The notes beneath the pieces were generated by a model that saw only the letters and a program-made list of their open reading frames with translations, had not been told where the DNA came from and searched no databases. Source: Sisyra terminalis (lineage: Eukaryota > Arthropoda > Insecta > Neuroptera > Sisyridae). Taken from it: a stretch of 64,000 nucleotides of DNA. Positions within the stretch are counted from its first letter, which is position 1, and every line of letters starts with the position of its first letter. Position numbers and translations under genes: made by a program. This document shows positions 29,944 through 40,839 of this stretch, piece by piece. The stretch covers positions 54,141,701 through 54,205,700 of the forward strand of contig OY292275.1 of NCBI GenBank assembly GCA_958496175.1. The letters run 5' to 3'.

Positions 29944-30124
29944 CAGTGTTTCTTAACTCGTGGTTATTTTTAGGGGTACTAGATATGCCCCTAACAATAT
30001 AAATTATCAAATTTTTGACAATAAATTTTGTTTGTATAAAACCAATCACATTTTTCCATGGAGTATGGGGACCTATTTTCAGATTTAAAGGGGTGCGGCT
30101 CTCTTTAAAGATTAAGAAACACAG
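29944..30124. mobile_element. hAT-type MITE, 181 bp
   Basis: Begins CAGTGTTTCTTAACTCGTGG and ends with the inverse, GATTAAGAAACACAG. CAGTG-type ends are typical of hAT elements. The 8-base flanks TTCAAGGG and TTCTAGAA match only partly, so the duplication is eroded. Confidence 0.5.
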
Positions 30125-30129
30125 TTCTA

Positions 30130-30589
30130 GAAAGAAAATAATTTTAATAATACAAACTCTTGTACCATATGGCCAAGATTCTGGACTTTTCTACCATATA
30201 GCGTGTCTTGCTTTTGATTTAATTATAAACAAATATTAACGAAATATTCATTTAATCGACATTTTATTATTTTCCAACCCCAAGATAACAATACAAGCTT
30301 TACTATTGGTTAAAGTCGTTGACCCAGTTCGATATCCAGTGCCAATTCTTAGCACTGCTCATCTAAAATAGCTACATTGATTTGCTTTATACCTACGAAA
30401 AAGTCTACAAGGGACCAAGAAAATATGATAAATTAATGTTTTGTTCCATTTAATTCTAATTCCAACAAAGTATAAAGCCTTATGCTCAGTAAAATTTTAT
30501 CTTATTTCCTTGATGAAACCAAAGTTTATCTTTTTTATTATTTCCCAAGCATTTTCTTTACATTAAACTTGTATTTTTAATATATGAAA
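30130..30589. other. Intergenic, nothing recognised
   Basis: AT-rich sequence. No coding or repeat signal worth naming. Confidence 0.4.
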
Positions 30590-30965
30590 TCTTTCATCGA
30601 CGATGAAATTCATTATCATTCCTTTGTCTGCGCCGTAAAAATCCGGGGATCTTTGTTCCGGGTGCATTTGTCCTAAATAGAGACAGCGGCGGTGGCGTCA
30701 GAAGGACGTGTAAGTTATATGTGCGTAAGTCCTTGAGAGTGATTCCGGGACGAGGGGGAGGTATGTTATAGAACCATAAAAAACGACGCCTTATACGTGG
30801 CCAGTGCTATGAGAAAGACAACATCAATCTAATGTTGACGAAATGAAACAAGACGGAAAAAAAGCATTGTTGCTACTGATGATATTATGGTGGCGTCGTC
30901 TCGGAAACTGCGTCGTTCCAACCCTGTCCCCAAACACTGACGCCATATCGGATATCTAAACCCCA
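30590..30965. promoter_or_regulatory. GC-rich patch upstream of the fourth tetraspanin
   Basis: Compared with its surroundings this stretch is strikingly GC- and CpG-rich (GACAGCGGCGGTGGCGTCAG, GATTCCGGGACGAGGGGGAG, GGTGGCGTCGTCTCGG). It has no open frame of note. About 1 kb upstream of the tetraspanin first exon at 31756, it could be a conserved regulatory element, a non-coding 5' exon, or part of an unrecognised repeat. Confidence 0.3.
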
Positions 30966-30985
30966 GTGGCGGCTCGTCACAAGAA
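30964..30985 (+). repeat. Lone hAT-type end
   Basis: CAGTGGCGGCTCGTCAC resembles the CAGTGGCG ends of hAT elements, such as that at 35288. No partner end was located nearby, so it is probably a truncated copy. Confidence 0.35.
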
Positions 30986-31504
30986 AAATTGGGGAGGCGA
31001 TTTATTAATTATGATTTTAAATTATTTTTAGCCTTCGATATTAGAAATCCTTGATTAAATTGTAATTTTCATCGATAATTTAACAGTGGAATACGTTCCC
31101 ATTGGTTGGTGTATACCGTGTATACATTAAAGGAAAAATGAGAAAGAATATGGGAAAATTTTATCCTTGTATTGTGCTAATTTGCACTTTTACAAATTTT
31201 TATGCATTTCAATTTTAAATACAATCATCAATGATCTATAAATTTATATTTTAATCAAAAAGTTTTAGTAGAAATCATATAGGGTAAATACTGTTTCCAA
31301 TTTGATCTAAGGAGGCACACCTCTTTTGTCTCCATAAAAGTGCATAGGAAAGCCACCAATACCCAAAAGTTAATTGTTCCAAAGCTTGAAAGAAAATTTT
31401 AATTTTTATATATATTTTTTTTTTTATTTTATATTTTCCGACATTGATATCCGAATGTTTTGATTGAATTTTGATTTGGAGTAAGTAGTATATAGTGGGC
31501 CTAG

Positions 31505-31755
31505 TTGGGAGAAAACGCGGCGCCACCGTTGATCGCTTGAATGAGAGTTGTGCGCATGCGTGCAGCGTCTCCCTCTTCTACTCATTAAGTTTGTTTGCAC
31601 ATTCAACTGTGTTCAGTTCGTGAGTGTAAGCCATTGATGACGTACTGAAGTGTCATTTTCTCAAACAATTGTGTCGATAAATCAAGTGTTCTTCAACAAC
31701 TTTTCCTCACCAAAAGTTTTCACATTAACCACCCTTACGTCTTAAAACAATCACA
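31505..31755 (+). promoter_or_regulatory. Core promoter and 5' UTR of the fourth tetraspanin
   Basis: A CpG-containing block (GCGGCGCCACCG, GTGCGCATGCGTGCAGCG) precedes an arthropod initiator-like TTCAGTTCG at 31612-31620, giving a probable start near 31615 and a 5' UTR of about 140 bases. No TATA box is obvious upstream and no convincing downstream element was found. Confidence 0.45.
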
Positions 31756-31815
31756 ATGGGGTGCGCAATTGATATGGTTAAATGTTTGCTCTTCGTCTTC
31801 AACGTGGTCTTTGCG
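31756..31815 (+). CDS. Tetraspanin first exon (gene continues outside)
   Basis: Encodes MGCAIDMVKCLLFVFNVVFA, then a phase-0 donor, GTATGT. The MGC start, the KCLLFVFN motif and the end of the exon inside TM1 match the first exon of the tetraspanin at 12607 (which ends FVFNFIFV). The ATG sits in a good context (TCACAATGG) just after a probable promoter. No later exon with the CCG motif was found in the remaining 32 kb, so the rest is presumably beyond the window behind a giant intron, or lost. Confidence 0.7.
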
Positions 31816-31959
31816 GTATGTTATTCTTTTTACATTACAATCCTCATTACTCACTGTGATATTTTTCGATCGGCATCTTTCACTTCCGGAATTGACGCTG
31901 ACGCTATAATTAAACATTCGATGCTCTTTTTTTATTTTCTCCTGAAATAAACCAACAAT

Positions 31960-34574
31960 GCAATATCTTCATTTGAACTCTAGTTAAATGTTTGGCGTAT
32001 ATCTTCCTTTATTCATATATATGTATATCTAGTAAGCTAGTTGGCGTTGCTTTATGAAACAATCAACAAGTTATAAGCGAGACAAAAATAAAACATAGAG
32101 ATTAATAAGAGTAACAAAGATAAAATTTGAGTTTTCAGTTGAATTTTTTTCATATCTAAAGGTATATGTGATACATATTTATTTAAATTACTTATTGCAT
32201 ATTATGAAAAAATGTAGATATAAATTAGGAATGAATCATTTTTTTTTAAATGGAAATATAAATATTTTGTTGTTGTTTTGACCTTGGTGACCGTAAAAAA
32301 TATAAAAAAAAAAAATCGGGATACGTCACATAGTGATTTAAACATGCATAATGCAATCATTGCGAGTAAAGAGTGTGAAGAATTACTCATACCTTATTAT
32401 AAACTATTAAAGCATTTAAAACAAATCGTTGGTCATTTGTTTTCGAAACATGACGCCATCTTGACAAAGGTGAAAAATGGCGCGATATTTTGAAAAAAAA
32501 AATGCGATACTAACGAGATATCGTTTGGCGTTTGTTTTCTAATTATGTCAACGCCATTTGTTTGTAATTAGAATAATTAACGACACTTGAGACTTACGGT
32601 CGCGTTGCATGAAGAGAGGGGATGATTAAACTTTCGATGAAGACAAGAAAAGTCGTTGAAAACTTTAAAGACTTAAGAATTTCCCAGATGTTGAAGCTTT
32701 TCTATTTTTGTTGGCTTTGTTTATTGTTATTACGGAAAGTGAATGTTAAACATGCCCCGTTTTACTATAACCAATCAATTTTCTGGTCCAAAATTTAAGA
32801 AAAATTACTAAAAAAAAACTTTTCTTATAATGATATCATTGTTACCCCCGCCCCATTTAAAATGTACTAAGCACTTAATGATATCTCTACTTTCTCTTGT
32901 TGATACAAACTCGGTACTTATCTCTCTGTTTTTTGAGGCGATTTAGTCAATTATATTAGTCATGAAGATAAACGACAAATAGTCAAGGAAATGAATCATT
33001 AGCAGGAAATACTGATCTTGTGAATTGTCATCAAGTTGTCTTGTATAAATTGTAAGATGAAATGTAAATTTTTTATACGAAGGTCTTGAAAAAGTTATAT
33101 GATAACCTTTGCTCTTATCAAGTGTATAAGATATTTTTGAAATTTGAAAATAAATGTTGGATGTATCCACTTGGTGGCAGCAGTGGTGAAAATCAATATA
33201 CCATTGGTTACATTATGGATACAGTGAATAGCATTCTTCAACCCCTTTTCCAAACATCTTACGAATAATGCAATTACTTCACCCTTGGAATTTTTGGATT
33301 TTTTTCTTTATACTATAATTGCTAGCTTAATTATTTTAATGGTATGGTACCATAAAAACGGTAGTCAAGATTTTTAGATATGAAACTATGAAGTTATCAC
33401 ACTTTAAATCTCTTCTACAAAATTTAAAATATTTCATTAATAGACTTAATTAACGTTGTACTAAATAATATTTCACTTTTACTTAAACTATTTTTAGACC
33501 ATACATCATTTGTATTGTTTCGATTTTTAAAAAAAAATCGATAAATATGAAGCATCGATTCTGATTAATTCTATCGAGATAAAATTGCTTAGTTATCGGG
33601 TTTCGTTTGTATCGAATTACTGACACTTTACACATGAAAATATCTTTTACTTTTGAAAAATCGAATAACTATTCTTTATTTACTGGTCTTCTGATAGTAT
33701 GAAGTCGTAGACGAAACATAAAAGTATTTAGGTTTACTAAATAATGACTAATATATAAATTTAGCTTGATCAACATTCTTTAAATACTCGCTAAAAAATA
33801 TTTACTGTACATTTGTAACAAGTGGATCATGTGTTTTATATTTGAAGAGTAGAACTAATATTTGATACAAAGTGAATTTCCAATGCTATTTTTCCTCTAC
33901 TTTTCCATGTGTGTTTTAAATTGGAATCCAAATGCGTTGTTGAAATTTTTATAAAGAAAAAATTGCCACTTTCATGGTGGCATTTCTGAGGTTGAACCTT
34001 GAAAAATCTTGATATCATTTTGGTATTCTTTAGTTCTTGCATAAATACGAAGCAACACATTTTTGTCGTCTTTTAATTTGATTTGAGAATTTCATATTTT
34101 GCTGCAAAAATGAAAGCTTTAGAATTATACCTAAAGATTAAAGTTTGAATTAATCTAATGAAATTAATTGGTTTTAAATCATTTGCATAGTTTCTTCAAC
34201 TTTTGAATTCATAGCATATTTGTTTTATTGATAAATTCTTTCAAAGTTGTACTTTGAACGAGAATACCACTGACAATGGGTACAGTGGCGTAAAATGTTC
34301 TAAATTAAAATATAAATTGAGTAATAATTTATAACTTTGCTTGATAAAATCGAAGATATATTAATTTAAATATCCTCCTTTTGACTCGGCATTAAAATGA
34401 TGCCATAGTGCAGAAACTTCTACCGACGTTTTCATATGAATAGATATCGGATAATATGCACTATCAAAATGCCAAAATATGCATGCAATTATGCATTAAA
34501 AAAGGCAAAAAGTATGCATAGTGGAAACACCGTTTATTTTTAGAATTTACGTTTGTTTTCACATTACGTTTACC
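31960..34574. other. Probable intron 1 of the fourth tetraspanin
   Basis: AT-rich DNA without a convincing exon. At 32440-32640 there is a slightly more complex block (ATGACGCCATCTTGAC, ATGGCGCGATATTTTG, TAATTAGAATAATTAACG) that could be a regulatory element. Short frames near 33086-33268 and 33836-34060 look like chance. No repeat with defined ends was recognised. Confidence 0.4.
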
Positions 34575-34578
34575 TTAA

Positions 34579-35264
34579 GGGGGGAAGCTGGTCTAGAGCG
34601 TGAAAAAATGGGCATAATTTATGAATTTTTTGTGCCTCAACAAAAAGATCAATCGAAAATCTGTGAAAAAGGTTTTATAATTTAGGTTTTAATATACAAA
34701 TACAATTTTTTTCGTGTCAATTAAATTCAAAATGGCGGCTGTCCAGCATTTCTTCGGAGGCGCCTCATTTTTTAGACGGGTCCATGGCCGAAGATGTAAC
34801 CTCCTTAATTTTAGCCCTGGAATAAAATCCTGAAAATTTTTAGTTTCTATATAACAACAGCAAGAGAAGTAGGTAGGATTTTTTCGATTGTTTGTTTTTT
34901 TCGCGAAATGGTGCACGTTTGAACAAAACATTAAAATTTTCACTATAAAAACAAAACTTTTGATTAAAAAAAACTATGCAATATAAAAAAAAATCCTACG
35001 TACGTCTCCGGAGAAAGGTATTTCGAATGTACTGTCAAAATTTCGTATAGATCGGTGAAGATTTGCTCGAGTTATGTCTTCGGCCAGTTCAAAAAAAGTG
35101 ATTTCGAGAAAAACGCGTTTAAAGTTTTAAGTATTATAAAATCATATTAAATGCATATATACCTTTAATCTCCATCCTTTGGTATGTTATTTTTAAAACC
35201 CTAAAGTACCTTTTAAGACAAAAAAAATTTCGATTTCTTCAAAATTCTAGACCAGCTTCCTCCC
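34579..35264. mobile_element. TTAA-type (Kolobok-like) element, 686 bp
   Basis: TTAA at 34575-34578 and 35265-35268 flank inverted ends GGGGGGAAGCTGGTCTAGA and TCTAGACCAGCTTCCTCCC. The internal TTTCGAGAAAAACGCGTTTA motif is shared with the elements at 11055 and 47053. No transposase remains. G-run ends and a TTAA target fit Kolobok; piggyBac usually starts with C-rich ends. Confidence 0.8.
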
Positions 35265-35287
35265 TTAATATATATAATTCTTCTATA

Positions 35288-35998
35288 CAGTGGCGTAGCT
35301 AGGTAACCAAGGGCCCTGGGGCAAATTAAAAAACGAGGCCCCGCTGCTATGTAAATTGATTAGGTTTTATCAAATAAAAATATGAAATATACAATCACTT
35401 TAAAAATGCGAAGCTACTTAAGCTCTTTTTTGTGCACTGCAGGGCAGGTAATAAAAATATTAAACAGTAACAACATAAATTACAATTGATACTAGGTATA
35501 GGTTTAGCTAATAAAACGAAGTTGAGAAGATTCAAGGGTTTATTATATAAAGGTCGGGCCTACCAACTGACTAAATAACAATTATATTTACAATTTTTTC
35601 CTAGCTTTAGTTTTCGCAAAAGTATCAATGACTTCGTTTAAATCCAGGCTTGATGAGGTTTTGTTTTCAATTGCAATTACCGATAAATATCGGAGTTGAG
35701 TTTGGCCCATATTATTTCTTAAATAAGTTTTTATTATTTTTAATTTGCTAAATGACCTTTCAGCTGCTGCAGGAGTGTCAGGAATTGTAAAGAATAATAA
35801 CATTGCTGTAAATACTTTCGTTAGGTCGCATTCTAGCACTCCATATTTGCTCATTATTTCCTTACATAATTGGTGAACTTCCAACTGAATTTCCAAAAGT
35901 TAAGTTCGATCAAGATTTCTGGTAAGGATACGAGGGCCCCCTGAGCTTGAAGGCCCCGGGGCACTGCCCCGCCTAACCCCTAGGTAGCTACGCCAATG
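35288..35998. mobile_element. hAT element, internally deleted
   Basis: Ends are CAGTGGCGTAGCTAGGTAAC and, inverted, CCTAGGTAGCTACGCCAATG, enclosing GC-rich subterminal stretches (GGGCCCTGGGGC, GGCCCCGGGGCACTGCC). Inside is the C-terminal part of a hAT transposase. The flanking octamers CTTCTATA and AATGGATA do not match well, so the target duplication is eroded. At 711 bp it is a deletion derivative. Confidence 0.8.
35588..35896 (-). pseudogene. hAT transposase C-terminal dimerisation domain
   Basis: A 102-codon frame contains the hAT dimerisation signature: LTKVFTAMLLFFTIPDTPAA, then AERSFSKLKIIKTYLRNNMG and QTQLRYLSVIAIE. This is the stretch found at the C-terminus of TTF-type/hAT transposases. 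It starts at a chance internal Met and lacks the zinc finger and RNase H-like core, so it is a truncated remnant of the enclosing element. Confidence 0.85.
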
Positions 35999-35999
35999 A

Positions 36000-37044
36000 A
36001 TGGATATGATAGTATTCTCTTTTTCATGAAAAGTATTGAATATGTAGTATACCTGTTTTTGGAAGTCTATAGTAATTAGTATAAACTGCTATCCATTAGA
36101 ATTTGCTAGGAATACTCAATTATAGTTAAAATATTAATTTGTAAAACACTTAAAACCATCTTCACCCTTATACGTTTGCCTATATTTGGAAAGTATTCTC
36201 GTCAACTCTTTTTAAACCACATAAGGTTATGCGCATGAACTTTAACATAATTCAACTTTATAATTTCAACAATTTAGTTCTAATCTTTTTAACTTTCGAA
36301 ACGATTTTTGGTGATAACTATAATGTTTTGTTCCTTAAGTTTAAGAGTTATACGTAAATCGAGATATTAGTCCGAAATAGGGAAAAGTGGTTTTTATCCA
36401 GCAATGAACTTAAACAGGTCGATGATGATGAAGTTGATAGAAACTTGATATGTCCAAAAGAAGACAATCCATTCAGTAGTTTCGAAGAAATTCTTTATAT
36501 GTATACATATATTTTATACTTGTTCAGAAGCCCCAATTGACTGACATATATGAATATTATACAATTTCTACAATATCACATATGAAACAATCCATCTTTG
36601 GAATTGCAAGCTCATGCATGACTTCTATGGTGTTAAGTGCAACGGGCGGCGAATAATAATTTGTCTTACGAGAATAATTTCCGAATAATAATACAATAAT
36701 AAACGTATAAAGTAAAAACGCTCTTATACTTGTGACGATTATATGTTAGGTAGTACAACTCCGAGTCTAGTTTCTCTACAGCAGGAATATGATGATGCTC
36801 CATTACCGAAACTACTGGATGCTGGATACCCGAAATAAAAATTTGTCGTCTATTTATAGTATAATTTTGAATTGGCCGAACTTTAAAGAAGCCAAATTTC
36901 AATCGTGTCTTTGTAATTGTTTTCAATCATGTGCCTTTTGCAACTCCTAAAAATGTAATAGTTGCAATTATCAGAAATACATTAGTTAAACTGGTATAGT
37001 ATAACTCTTATATTTGTATCCAAAAAATCCAAAAATTGTTGTTC
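36000..37044. other. Intergenic or intronic, nothing recognised
   Basis: AT-rich DNA. A minus-strand frame at 36666-36926 (86 codons) resembles no family I know. No repeat boundary was seen. Confidence 0.4.
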
Positions 37045-37052
37045 CATACATG

Positions 37053-37310
37053 CAGGCCCCGCTCTAGTAAATTTGCCGCCCTGGGCAAGATGAAAAAATG
37101 CCGCCCCTTCAGGGTTGCAAAAACACAGAGTTTTAATATCACAAATTTTTTAATTTTTTAGAAAAATATTTAATAATATTAAATATTTAACTAAAAACTA
37201 TTTTTTTCACATTTTTGTTCATATTGTATATCAAATATGACAAAATGCCGCCCCTGAAATTTTCCGCCCCGGGCGACCGCCCGGGTTGCCCACCCCTAAA
37301 GCGGGGGCTG
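37053..37310. mobile_element. hAT-type MITE with perfect 8-bp duplication
   Basis: 258 bp with ends CAGGCCCCGCTCTAG and inverted CTAAAGCGGGGGCTG. The exact duplication CATACATG occupies 37045-37052 and 37311-37318. GC-rich subterminal repeats (GCCGCCCTGGGC, GCCCCGGGCGACCGCCCGGG) contrast with an AT-rich core. No coding content. Confidence 0.9.
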
Positions 37311-37319
37311 CATACATGA

Positions 37320-38190
37320 ACCATGATAACGTCTACGTGTGGTAAACATTGTAATGAACCATCATTATAAGATCGCTTTTTATTCCCTTTGAATAACTGA
37401 TATCACTCGAATCTTTGACCAACGCTCAAATATAGAGCAGGATGTCCAACGATCCAGGGAACCCTGGAAAGTTATCAAAAAAAATAGGGAATTCGACCAA
37501 ACAAATCCGGAATTTTTTAATTGTTGTATAATTTGATTAGTATTTACTTTGGAAAAGATATAGATGTCATCGTAAATAGGCATATTATATTAATAATATG
37601 TACCTAGAACAATAAATTCACAAAATTCGGCAGCTCTTCTTATCGTTTTCTATTGCTGTGTTATTAAATTGAAGATAACAATATTTTCTTAAATGCTACT
37701 TTTATGTTAAGGTCACCATGTGGTCTCATATAATGAGATTGGATTGTGTGTTCCACTGCTCGATATTTTACGTAGGTGCCATAGAATTAAAATAATACTT
37801 CTTAACCTTTTAAATGATCCGCACCTCTTTGAATTTGAAAATATTATCCCGCACTACATTGAAAAATCTGCTTCGATTAGTTTAGAAAAATACATTTTTT
37901 TTTACGAAAAGTATCAAAAGTTAGGTACCACAGGTTAGGAAACCCTGAACTAGAGGAACGATTTTCGAAAAACATGATTTTGGGTATTATTTTAAAGGGG
38001 TACATTAAGTGCACATTAAAATATGCTAATTATCGCCAGATATTTATTTTTTTTAAATAGGTAATTTGCACACCTGATTTAAACATTTAACTTCAAGATA
38101 GATCAAATAGACGTATAATTTAAATATCAAACAACAATACAATACGTCTCAAACGCTAAGTAGCGTATATTTTAAAGTCAAATAAGTAAA
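37320..38190. other. Intergenic or intronic; possible hAT end at about 37955
   Basis: Mostly featureless. The minus strand near 37950 reads CAGGGTTTCCTAACCTGTGG, which looks like one end of a hAT element; its partner was not located. Confidence 0.3.
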
Positions 38191-38199
38191 TTTATTGAA

Positions 38200-38845
38200 T
38201 AATTAATCTTTTCTTTGCTTTTGATGATGCCCACATTTACGTTTTTGTCCTAAAGGAATACATTTAGCTTCCCCAGGGACTTCATTTTTTTTGCAAATGG
38301 ATTAGAAGACCCAACGTATGCTTGCACTTATATTTTATTTGAAATATTGGACATGTACAATTACATTTACTAATATCAACATCTATATTAAACGCATAAG
38401 TTCCTAAAACTCTGATCAAAATCTTCAAAAGTTTCCCAGTCTTCAATTATATATTTGGTTATCAATTCTGAAGTTATACTTTTATAACTCGAATTTGAAG
38501 TACATACATAGTATGTATTATCCATTTTTATTATTTTTTTGTTTTGCAATGCCCAATGATAAGATTAGGTTCATTCTTTTAAAGTAACTACTGGTTTCGT
38601 AGAAAATATTTGTAGCATTGCAGCTCTGGATTTCTGTCCATAGATCATTTATTTAGTAAATTATTTAATTTATTTAAAAATTGAGAAACAGATAAACGAT
38701 CTCTTAAAGTGTATTCTCTTTTAATTATGGAATTGGTAGATTCTATCCCATTGTTTGTACTTAGATATCCTGATGCTACACTATCGAACAAATTTTGATA
38801 TGATTTTAGCCACGTAATGTATTGAAATAATTAATAAATTCCGGA
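38200..38845 (-). pseudogene. MULE transposase relic with SWIM zinc finger
   Basis: On the minus strand, one segment (about 38810-38640) reads FDSVASGYLSTNNGIESTNS followed by IIKREYTLRDRLSVSQFLNK, the MULE pattern TNN-ExTN-IK-xxTxR. A downstream segment (about 38390-38290) reads KCNCTCPIFQIKYKCKHTLG, fitting the SWIM finger CxCxnCxH that follows the MULE core. Stops and frameshifts separate them. It is a dead remnant, but shows that MULE elements invaded this genome, which bears on the 9-bp-TSD foldback at 22179. Confidence 0.7.
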
Positions 38846-38849
38846 ACTG

Positions 38850-40130
38850 TTTCTTCATACTTTTCTACGATAAGTACTGCTGCCTTTACAAAAGTGTGTT
38901 TATTGTTGTACGTTAGTAAAATTAATTTGTTTGTTTACGATAAATTAATAAATTTGCTAGGTACCTATATCAATATTTATTTCAATTGGCCAATTTTAAT
39001 TTATAATCAAAAAATATTTTTTAAATTGACGGATAAATTGCAAATCTAAACATTTTTAACAACTTATTACAATATTTAGATGTTCATATTTCAAATAATT
39101 TCACATTAAATAGTTGTAAATTAAATTTTAATGCTGTTAAATAACCATTGTTGCTATTTTTTTCATACATAGATGCCCAATATAATATTTTTCTATACAT
39201 ATTATAAAACAACTGTTCTCTCTTATTATCTGGCGTTAAAACACACTTTTTTTACGTGATTTTTACCTTTTTCGCCATACATTTAAATCGCACCCTTATG
39301 TATATATTCTTTGTTCCCTATTTTTGCCGACATATATACATTTGCCCACAAAGAATAAATTACAGGAACACAAACGCTGCATTGAAATATTGTCCACGAA
39401 ATGAAGATTCAGTATAAAGGACTCTAGTGACACTATTATGTATATCAAGTTTATAAGCGCTAAAAATATTTTTATATAATTCACAAGGGATTAATACTTT
39501 CATAAGTAATGGAAAAAAGTATATAAAGCACATGAATGTAATATTTTGACAGCTTTCGCTTCAGTTTGAATAACAATACAAAAAAAGTGAATAACCAATG
39601 ACAATTCAGTATAGTAAGTTTTCCGCGACAATGCTTTACTGTTATTTATTCTTCTTGTATTTGCCTATTATTGTATGGATGACAGTGGGACTTACACCCC
39701 ACGGGGGAAACGATTTTCAATCGAACTTGTGAGAAATTTTAGTCTGGAAAATCTGGAAATATTTCATTTTCTTGTTAATTCAATTTCAATATAATATAGT
39801 TTTATAGTTATCTTTTGTTGTTTAAATGATCATTATATCCCAAAATGAGAAGTCGCCAAATTTTGACGCTTTTGAAAGCTACTTAATAAACCGTTACTAA
39901 GACATAAGTGTATACTTGGTGGAGAAGAGAATGATAGAAAATGTTTTATGGGACGTGGCTCCTAAAATGTTGAAAATCACTGCTCTGTGGTATTATATAT
40001 TAGAGCAGGATTTACCAAATAGTTTCGTTCAGGGTCCGTTTTAAGAAATGAAATGGCCATCGTGGTCCACACAATATTTTATAGATTTTTTTTTAAACCA
40101 ATGTAATTACAGAAATATCAAAGGTATTTT
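38850..40130. other. Intergenic or intronic; possible hAT end at about 39993
   Basis: AT-rich DNA. Near 39975-39995 the minus strand reads CAGTGATTTTCAACATTTTA, a hAT-like end. A CAGTGGGACTTACACCCCAC stretch at about 39684 might be another. No pairing could be confirmed. Confidence 0.3.
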
Positions 40131-40189
40131 TTACATATCAATGAAAAAAAATATATTCTTTGTTGCGGACTATCCGCCTGAAGTTTGGA

Positions 40190-40835
40190 ATAAAATTGGA
40201 GCAAACTATTGACATTAAATCCTGGAAATGTTCCTTAGTTAATCGAGATCGAAATTCTTGATGAAGTTCATCTTCAAAAATGCGGCTTCACTTATAAATG
40301 TTGACCCAAACAAAGTAAGAAGTTACAAATCTATTTTTTGTAGTTCCTGATATTTATTACCTCATTACCTCATTATCCAGAACTCGTCTTGGGAAACTTA
40401 TGCATGTTTGTGTTTTTTTGGAAATCGATCATTTCCATCTGCAGAGTAGCTTTATCACTTCCGAAAATTGCAACTTCGTTGCTCCATTTCCAATCAGGAT
40501 GCAAAGAGTAAACGTTGCTGAGGATTTCTACAAAATTCTAAATTTTCTTAAAATTGCGATTTTTTTTTTAAATTCCGATTTCCGATTTATGATCCGGAAT
40601 AAATGTATTGTATTAGCTGACGGTAATCTCGTCACTACTGATTATTTTATTTGAATTGGAGAAGTATTAGCATTTATTACCAAGATCAAAAAATTGAGCT
40701 TTTGTCATAAGCTCCCATACAAGCTTTCCCTTACCTTGAGATTTAAGGTTCTGGTCATTGATATGTTTAAAATCATCCGCCAAGAATGCAATGGTAGATA
40801 CATTTTATTTTTCGTTTAGAAAACTTAAATAGGCG
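40190..40835 (-). pseudogene. hAT-like (ZBED/Buster-type) transposase relic
   Basis: The minus strand from about 40800 reads IAFLADDFKHINDQNLKSQG then KGKLVWELMTKAQFF, which matches the conserved LAYLADIFxxLNxLNxxLQG segment of domesticated and transposon hAT proteins of the ZBED5/SCAND3/GTF2IRD2 type. Further on it gives LHPDWKWSNEVAIFG-like sequence. Stops and frameshifts break it. The N- and C-terminal parts are not recognised in the flanks. Confidence 0.45.
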
Positions 40836-40839
40836 TTTA

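Noticed and set aside
33086..33268. 60-codon frame with a GGSSGENQYTIGY-like segment
   Set aside because: Looks protein-like over a short stretch only; no acceptor/donor pair giving a tetraspanin exon was found.
36666..36926. 86-codon minus-strand frame as a gene candidate
   Set aside because: No family resemblance, no splice or promoter context, and within a repeat-rich, low-complexity stretch.
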